From NCBI RefSeq assembly GCF_004366635.1, contig NZ_SORN01000010.1, positions 1 through 64,000 of the forward strand: 64,000 nucleotides of DNA, in the 5' to 3' direction. The notes below the pieces were generated by a model. That model had not been told where the DNA came from and did not search any database. It worked only from the letters and a program-made list of their open reading frames with translations. Positions within the stretch are counted from its first letter, which is position 1; each line of letters begins with the position of its first letter. Source of the DNA: Roseinatronobacter bogoriensis DSM 18756 (lineage in GTDB: Bacteria > Pseudomonadota > Alphaproteobacteria > Rhodobacterales > Rhodobacteraceae). Shown here one piece after another: positions 59,415 to 64,000 of this stretch. The position numbers and the translations under genes were made by a program.

Positions 59415-60058
59415 TTAACTCGGAACAGGAAATCCTGCGCAAGAGATGCCGTGTGCGAGGCGTATCGTTCCGGCGGCTGCGTTCAGCCTCAAGCCTGCTT
59501 GGCGGACTGGTGTTTGAAGCCTGACGCAAGATACCCTATGACTGCTTGGAGGGCGTTGCGGACGGTCTATGTCTGCGCGAAGCCGCGCAACGTCGGGCCG
59601 CGGTGCGGCGATGCAAGATTCAATCTGTAGCGTTTTATGCTGGCCAAATCCGCGAAAGATCAGATCGTTGCGCAGGTGGCAGCCAAATCGCCGTGCCGTG
59701 GGTGCGGCCCTTTGAGTCGCGGCGCCCTTCGGCCTTTGCTCCGCGCAGTTAAGAGCACCTGAACGGCAGATTTGTCCCGCATAGCCGCCTCTCGTCAAAG
59801 CATCGGATCGGGCCCGGGAACCTTTCGTCAGGCGGCGAACACTAGGTAGGTTCTAGCCCAATGCGGGCGATCATATAAAACAGTCTGTCCACTTTGCAGC
59901 GCCTCCTGAGCGTTTTCTTTCGATATTGAAAGGCGCTCTTTCAAGGGTTCAATACATTCTTTGATGCTTGTCTTTCCCTCAGAGAAAAGCTGCAAGACAG
60001 GGCGAACAAGGGGCTGAAAATCAGGGACTACCCTCAATTTTTCTTTTGAGCTTCTCAA
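59415..60058 (-). pseudogene. Mrr-type restriction protein, N-terminal domain interrupted by MITE B
   Basis: The upstream part (PDFQPLVRPVLQLFSEGK, ending RPHWARTYL) is the Mrr winged-helix N-terminal domain. The frame then enters the MITE and stops after three element-encoded residues. If the element is removed leaving one CTAG, translation continues VRQAGLRLNAAAGTIRLAHG, the expected AGL-x6-G end of the domain, and then ends at a TAA, so the catalytic domain is also missing. The first codon (TTG at 60058) overlaps the parE stop; no ATG is available. The DNA is AT-richer than its neighbours, fitting horizontal transfer. Mrr cleaves modified DNA; this remnant is not functional. Confidence 0.72.
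59507..59845. mobile_element. MITE-like element B, inserted in an mrr-type gene
   Basis: 339 bp with inverted terminal repeats starting CTGGTGTTTGAAGCCTGACG on the left and, read inward, CTAGTGTTCGCCGCCTGACG on the right. It carries the same left arm (ATGACTGCTTGGAGGGCG) and right arm as element A in the same orientation, but its core (about 59573-59748) runs in the opposite direction. No transposase ORF is present. Collapsing it to one CTAG on the minus strand restores an Mrr-like reading frame, which marks it as an insertion with a 4-bp target duplication (one copy mutated to CTGG). The 594-bp gene-free gap before the mrr fragment is otherwise empty. Confidence 0.78.
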
Positions 60059-62004
60059 ACATCCAGCTCTTCCACAAAGCGCGCATTCTCGCTGATATAT
60101 TGAAACCGCAATTCCGGCTTCTTGCCCATCAATCGCTCGACCAGATCAGATGTCTCACCCGGCAGGTCATCATCGACCGATACCCGGATCAGGCGGCGCG
60201 ATGCCGGGTCCATTGTGGTTTCTTTCAGGTCTTTTGCGTCCATCTCGCCCAAACCCTTGAAGCGCGACACATCGACCTTGCCCTTGCCGCCGAACCCTTC
60301 GGCCATCAGGCGCTCTTTCTCGGCCTCATCCAGCGCATAGACGCGCTTGGCCCCTTGCGTCAGGCGAAACAGTGGCGGGCAGGCAAGATACAGGTGGCCT
60401 GCATCAATCATCGGGCGCATCTGGGTGAAGAAAAATGTCATCAAGAGCGCCGCAATATGCGCGCCGTCCACATCGGCGTCGGTCATGATGATGATCTTGT
60501 CATAACGCAGATCATCCAGCCGGAATTTCGACCCCAGCCCCACACCCATGGCCTGACACAAATCGCTGATTTCGGCATTGGTCCCCATTTTTGCAGAGGC
60601 CGCGCCCAGCACGTTCAGGATCTTGCCGCGCAAAGGCAGCAACGCCTGCGTCTTGCGGTCGCGCGCCATCTTTGCAGAACCGCCCGCAGAATCGCCCTCG
60701 ACAATGAACAATTCAGTGCCCACGCGGTTGGTGGCGGAACAATCCACCAGTTTACCCGGCAAACGCAATTTCTTGGTGGCCGTCTTGCGGCTGGTTTCCT
60801 TCTCCTGCCGCCGCTTCAGCCGTTCTTCGGCGCGCAGCACCAGAAAATCAAGAATCGCGCCTGCCGCCTTGGGATCTGCGGCCAGCCAGTTGTCGAAATG
60901 GTCACGTACCGCGCCTTCGACCAGACGCGCGGCCTCGGTGGTGGCCAGCCGGTCCTTGGTCTGGCCCACGAATTCCGGTTCGCGGATAAAGCACGACACC
61001 AGCGCGCAGCCGCCGGTGATCATGTCTTCGCGGGTGATCTGCGCAGCCTTCTTGTTATTGGCCAATTCGCCGTAAGCGCGGATGCCTTTGAGAACCGCCG
61101 CCCAGAAGCCCGCCTCATGCGTGCCGCCTTCGGGCGTGGGGACAGTGTTACAATAGGATTGCACAAACCCGTCACGCGCCGGCGTCCAGTTGATCGCCCA
61201 TTCCACCGATCCGGGTTGGCTGAATTTCTCCTGAAAGCTGACCTTTCCGGCAAAGGGCTTGTCGGCATAGGTGACATTGCCCTTGAGTTGCTCGTTCAAG
61301 TAATCGGCCAGACCACCGGGAAAGTGGAACACGGCCTCCATCGGAGTGTCGCCATCCTCGATGGCGGATTTCCAGCGGATTTCGACGCCCGAGAACAGAT
61401 AGGCTTTGGAGCGGGCCATTTTCAGCAACCGCGCAGGGCGGAGTTTCAGCGTGCCAAAAATCTCTGCATCGGGGTGAAAGGTAAAGGTTGTGCCACGCCG
61501 GTTGGGCGCGGGGCCAACCTTGGTGACAGGCCCTTGCGGAATCCCGCGCGAGAATTCCTGAACGAACAGTTCACGGTTGCGCGCAACCTCAACCCTCAGG
61601 TGGTCTGACAGCGCATTGACCACACTGGCCCCCACCCCGTGCAACCCGCCCGATGTCTCATAGGCCTTGCCGCTGAACTTGCCGCCCGCATGCAGCGTGC
61701 ACAAGATCACCTCCAGCGCGGATTTGCCTGGGAATTTTGGGTGCGGGTCAATCGGGATGCCCCGGCCATTGTCACGGATTGTGATGGAGTAATCGGCGTG
61801 CAATTCCACCTCGATGCGCGTGGCATGTCCTGCCACGGCTTCGTCCATCGAGTTGTCCAGCACTTCGGCAACCAGATGATGCAAGGCGCGTTCATCAGTC
61901 CCCCCGATATACATGCCGGGGCGCTTGCGCACAGGCTCCAGCCCCTCCAGCACTTCGATGGAAGACGCATCGTAACTTTCGGACTGCGACAACAGGTCGG
62001 ACAT
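60055..62004 (-). CDS. parE: DNA topoisomerase IV subunit B
   Basis: 649 residues from the ATG at 62004. The GHKL ATPase part has EVLDNSMDEA, DNGRGIPIDPHPK and GLHGVGASVVNAL; the TOPRIM domain has EGDSAGGSAK and DADVDGAHI. The N-terminus (IEVLEGLEPVRKRPGMYIGGTDERALHHL) and the 649-residue length identify ParE rather than GyrB (about 800). It decatenates daughter chromosomes with ParC. The mrr remnant follows immediately. Confidence 0.96.
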   Translation of the reverse strand: MSDLLSQSESYDASSIEVLEGLEPVRKRPGMYIGGTDERALHHLVAEVLDNSMDEAVAGHATRIEVELHADYSITIRDNGRGIPIDPHPKFPGKSALEVILCTLHAGGKFSGKAYETSGGLHGVGASVVNALSDHLRVEVARNRELFVQEFSRGIPQGPVTKVGPAPNRRGTTFTFHPDAEIFGTLKLRPARLLKMARSKAYLFSGVEIRWKSAIEDGDTPMEAVFHFPGGLADYLNEQLKGNVTYADKPFAGKVSFQEKFSQPGSVEWAINWTPARDGFVQSYCNTVPTPEGGTHEAGFWAAVLKGIRAYGELANNKKAAQITREDMITGGCALVSCFIREPEFVGQTKDRLATTEAARLVEGAVRDHFDNWLAADPKAAGAILDFLVLRAEERLKRRQEKETSRKTATKKLRLPGKLVDCSATNRVGTELFIVEGDSAGGSAKMARDRKTQALLPLRGKILNVLGAASAKMGTNAEISDLCQAMGVGLGSKFRLDDLRYDKIIIMTDADVDGAHIAALLMTFFFTQMRPMIDAGHLYLACPPLFRLTQGAKRVYALDEAEKERLMAEGFGGKGKVDVSRFKGLGEMDAKDLKETTMDPASRRLIRVSVDDDLPGETSDLVERLMGKKPELRFQYISENARFVEELDV

Positions 62005-62095
62005 GGACTGCTCGATTCTATTTTGGGTAACTGCACCATCAATAGACCATTGCAGCGCAAAAACCGCAAGGTTTAGACCTTGGGGCAATCAGTAA

Positions 62096-63148
62096 TTACA
62101 GCAGCGTCCAGAAATGGAACAACAGACCGCTTGCAAATGCCCCGCCCAGCGAGATCGCGATATATAGCGCAAAGACCCGGAACCTGACCAAGGCCCAGAC
62201 GGCAATCGCAGCCGGTAGAGAGGTTACACCGCCCGCTATCAGAAAGGCCATGCCAGCGCCCGCCTGCATCCCTTGTTCCATCAATGTGCCAATCAAGGGC
62301 AGCGCGGCGTAGCCGTTGAAATAGGCGGGCACGCCCACCAGTGTCGCAATCGCAATCGGCGCAAGGCCCGTGCCGCCCAATGTCTGGGTCACCAGTTGCG
62401 CTGGCAGATAGGCCAGCATCAGGCTTTCCAACAGGAACGCCAGCGACAGCCACTTTAACAGGAAAAGGAAGGTCTTGATGCCCTCTTGGCGGAATTTCGT
62501 TACGCGTGCGGGGTCATGCCAGAACGCCCAGACCGGCGGCTTTGGCGCGCGCACCTTGGCGCCGCCACAGCCGCCATTGCCAATCCCCTCGCGCAAGGGA
62601 TTGGCCAACCCGCCCGCGCGAATAACAAGATGCACAATTCCCCCACCTGCAACCCCCATGCCGATTGCGATCAGCGTTTTTGCGACGGCGAATTCCAGTC
62701 CCAGCACCCCCGCTGTCAGCACAAACATCGACGGGTCCATCAGCGGAGAGGCCAGCCAGAACGCCATAACCGGGGCCAGTGGCACACCTATGGCCAACAG
62801 GGCCGCAATCAGCGGGATAACGCCACAGGAACAAAAAGGCGATAACCCACCGGCCAAGGCCCCCATCAGGATCATCATCGCAGGCGCACCCGTGAAAGCA
62901 CGCGCAATCAGGTTATCCGCGCCAGTCGCCCCGGCCCAAGCAGCGATCAGAATGGAGACCGCGAGGAATGGCGCGATCGACACAAGCGCATTGACCACCT
63001 TCGCCACGGAAGGCCCGAATTGCGCCGGATCAATCACACTGACCACCAGCAAGATCACCGCAAATGCCAGCCAGGGTCGTTCTTTGCGCCACAAATGCTG
63101 CCACGCTGCCACGAAGGGGCCGGGTTGAGGATGGGTCTGATCCGTCAT
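62096..63148 (-). CDS. Permease of the DUF318/YraQ family
   Basis: 350 residues from the ATG at 63148. About eight to ten transmembrane helices are present, with the family motif GGLSPFCSCGVIPLIAALL near residue 98 whose cysteines may bind metal. A cytoplasmic loop (NGGCGGAKVRAPKPPVW) adds further cysteine. Relatives are proposed metal or arsenic efflux permeases. It is transcribed right after an ArsR-type regulator and has its own copy of that regulator's putative operator 6 nt upstream. The substrate is unknown; a metal or metalloid is plausible. Confidence 0.85.
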   Translation of the reverse strand: MTDQTHPQPGPFVAAWQHLWRKERPWLAFAVILLVVSVIDPAQFGPSVAKVVNALVSIAPFLAVSILIAAWAGATGADNLIARAFTGAPAMMILMGALAGGLSPFCSCGVIPLIAALLAIGVPLAPVMAFWLASPLMDPSMFVLTAGVLGLEFAVAKTLIAIGMGVAGGGIVHLVIRAGGLANPLREGIGNGGCGGAKVRAPKPPVWAFWHDPARVTKFRQEGIKTFLFLLKWLSLAFLLESLMLAYLPAQLVTQTLGGTGLAPIAIATLVGVPAYFNGYAALPLIGTLMEQGMQAGAGMAFLIAGGVTSLPAAIAVWALVRFRVFALYIAISLGGAFASGLLFHFWTLL

Positions 63149-63154
63149 GTCTAT

Positions 63155-63174
63155 ATTCCCAGCTTTGTAGTTAT
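63155..63174 (-). promoter_or_regulatory. Candidate operator upstream of the permease
   Basis: On the minus strand ATAACTACAAAGCTGGGAAT matches the motif before the arsR-type gene (ATAACTAC, four bases, CTGG) and has the same distance to its start codon. This points to a second site for the same regulator. Confidence 0.6.
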
Positions 63175-63189
63175 ATTGCACAGAAGGTT

Positions 63190-63504
63190 TCAGGTTTCTT
63201 TCGCGAGAGCGGGCACGCCCTTGCAACACTCGCTCATCAGGAAATCCAGCACATCGCGCATGGCCGCTGTATCCGCGCGCGTCTCGACCTCTCGTCCATT
63301 GCGGGTCTGCACAATCAGGCCCGCCAGTTTGAGGCTGCGCAGATGATGCGCAAGTGTCGAAAGCGGCATATCCAGATGTGCGGCAATTTCACCCACCAGC
63401 AACCCATCCGGCCCCGCCCGCACCAACAGGCGAAACACGCTCAACCGGGCCGGGTGGCCTAGGGCTGCGAGAGCTATGGCTGCGGAATCAGTTTGGTCAT
63501 TCAT
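63190..63504 (-). CDS. ArsR-family transcriptional regulator
   Basis: 104 residues from the ATG at 63504 (MNDQTDSAAIALAALGHPAR). The winged-helix ArsR fold is clear: LGHPARLSVFRLLVRAGPDG, then MPLSTLAHHLRSLKLAGLIVQ. Near the C-terminus MSECCKGVPA places a Cys pair that could sense a metal or metalloid. It lies upstream of the permease on the same strand and has an operator candidate just before its start. Confidence 0.88.
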   Translation of the reverse strand: MNDQTDSAAIALAALGHPARLSVFRLLVRAGPDGLLVGEIAAHLDMPLSTLAHHLRSLKLAGLIVQTRNGREVETRADTAAMRDVLDFLMSECCKGVPALAKET

Positions 63505-63513
63505 ACCGATAAG

Positions 63514-63533
63514 ATAACTACTTTTCTGGTTAT
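63514..63533. promoter_or_regulatory. Candidate operator upstream of the ArsR-family gene
   Basis: ATAACTACTTTTCTGGTTAT has perfect ATAAC/GTTAT ends and shares ATAACTAC-N4-CTGG with the site before the permease. It begins 10 nt from the regulator's start. Autorepression is inference. Confidence 0.6.
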
Positions 63534-63673
63534 GTAAACATCTCATTCAAAGCTTTCCAGCAGCACCGCGCAACAAATGAAAAGAAATCCGCCCAATTCG
63601 CGCAATCTCGTCAGTTTTCAGCATTGACGCGCCGATTTCTCGCGCTTAGTTACGGGTTGCTAGAGAATGGTGG

Positions 63674-63730
63674 ATGGCAATGAAAAATGACCTCGTGGTG
63701 ATTGTGGAGATGTCGCGCATGGGCCGGTAA
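63674..63730 (+). CDS. Leader peptide of the ilvB attenuator
   Basis: A short ORF reading MAMKNDLVVIVEMSRMGR, with Leu-Val-Val-Ile-Val in a row, lies 26 nt upstream of the attenuator stem and about 107 nt upstream of ilvB. Such peptides sense the supply of charged branched-chain tRNAs by ribosome stalling. An inner ATG at 63680 is also possible. The gap 63505-63837 otherwise holds the operator and attenuator already listed. Confidence 0.85.
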   Translation: MAMKNDLVVIVEMSRMGR

Positions 63731-63755
63731 CGGACTCCCACACAGGAACCCATGC

Positions 63756-63784
63756 GCCCCCGAAACTCACGGGGGCTTTTTTAT
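63756..63784 (+). terminator. Transcription attenuator before ilvB
   Basis: GCCCCCG and CGGGGGC pair around AAACTCA and are followed by TTTTTTATT, a strong intrinsic terminator. A competing 9-bp stem, GCGCATGGG (63715-63723) with CCCATGCGC (63749-63757), overlaps its first two bases. The leader peptide lies just upstream, so read-through should depend on stalling at its branched-chain codons. Confidence 0.88.
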
Positions 63785-63837
63785 TGCCTGCCATCGCGCT
63801 AAAGCGCTTATGAATTCGACGTTGGATGGAGCAAGTG

Positions 63838-64000
63838 ATGACACGTCAGATGACCGGAGCGAAGATGGTGGTTCAGGCCCTGAAGGATCAGGGTGTGGAA
63901 GTGGTATTCGGCTATCCCGGCGGTGCTGTGCTACCCATCTATGATGAAGTGTTTCAGCAAAACGATATTCGCCACATTCTGGTGCGCCATGAACAGGGTG
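63838..64000 (+). CDS. ilvB: Acetolactate synthase large subunit, N-terminal fragment
   Basis: The frame from the ATG at 63838 reads MTRQMTGAKMVVQALKDQGV and then VVFGYPGGAVLPIYDEVF, the start of the thiamine-diphosphate enzyme that makes acetolactate for valine, leucine and isoleucine. The FGYPGG motif contains the conserved Tyr-Pro-Gly-Gly loop. It is cut at 54 codons by the window end. The attenuated leader upstream agrees with a branched-chain biosynthetic operon. Confidence 0.94.
   Translation, partial: MTRQMTGAKMVVQALKDQGVEVVFGYPGGAVLPIYDEVFQQNDIRHILVRHEQG

Noticed and set aside
59415..59798. 127-residue minus-strand ORF running through MITE B
   Set aside because: Most of it is MITE core read in one frame. 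Its last part is the detached end of the Mrr domain, described as a pseudogene.

Overview
The window comes from the chromosome of a GC-rich alphaproteobacterium, most likely a member of the Rhodobacteraceae (Rhodobacter/Rhodobaca/Roseinatronobacter-like). The grounds are the protein sequences, the Rhodobacter-type arrangement of a universal stress gene diverging from ccoNOQP over a perfect Fnr box with ccoGHIS alongside, a class III (plant-type) gshA, and GC-rich coding sequence that throws long antisense ORF shadows. Genus is inference only.

Positions 1-17692 read on the minus strand. They hold the transcription/translation superoperon in the order rplJ, rplL, rpoB, rpoC, a terminator, a rhamnosyltransferase-like gene, an EamA transporter, then rpsL, rpsG, fusA and the start of tuf. 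Two hairpins fill the rplL-rpoB spacer. Upstream of rplJ lie a small coiled-coil membrane protein and an OmpA protein with repeated BON-like units. From 17728 to 23261 come ubiA (minus) and, diverging from it, rsmE, a GNAT protein, a small membrane protein, gshA and an LpxL-type acyltransferase.

Positions 23247-32431 hold a complete cbb3 oxidase locus (ccoNOQP and ccoGHIS) with two perfect Fnr boxes. One box sits between ccoN and a tandem-Usp gene, the other upstream of ccoG. Next come a small membrane protein, a PfkB-type sugar kinase and three Tad-like pseudopilin genes, one of them a TadE-like protein with a very long extracellular C-terminus. Positions 38666-41914 form an arsenate-detoxification cassette: an ArsR-ArsC fusion, the ArsJ-associated GAPDH, and ArsJ.

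The right third is mostly housekeeping: YaiI, an AbrB-type transporter, the SPFH/NfeD pair, tRNA-Val(CAC), lon behind a heat-shock-like promoter, a DUF2853 protein, a lytic transglycosylase, a glutathionyl-hydroquinone reductase, a PatB-type lyase, def1/def2/fmt, an EEP-family nuclease/phosphatase, an MscS channel, parE, an ArsR-controlled permease and the start of ilvB behind an attenuator with its leader peptide.

The non-coding DNA is the least ordinary part. Two roughly 335-bp MITE-like elements share terminal inverted repeats and arms in one orientation but carry an inverted core. One of them splits an Mrr-type restriction gene, and removing it restores the reading frame. Core fragments occur alone at two other places. 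A different repeat made of two tandem hairpins follows two plus-strand genes. def2 is a deformylase paralogue that has lost two of the key active-site residues.
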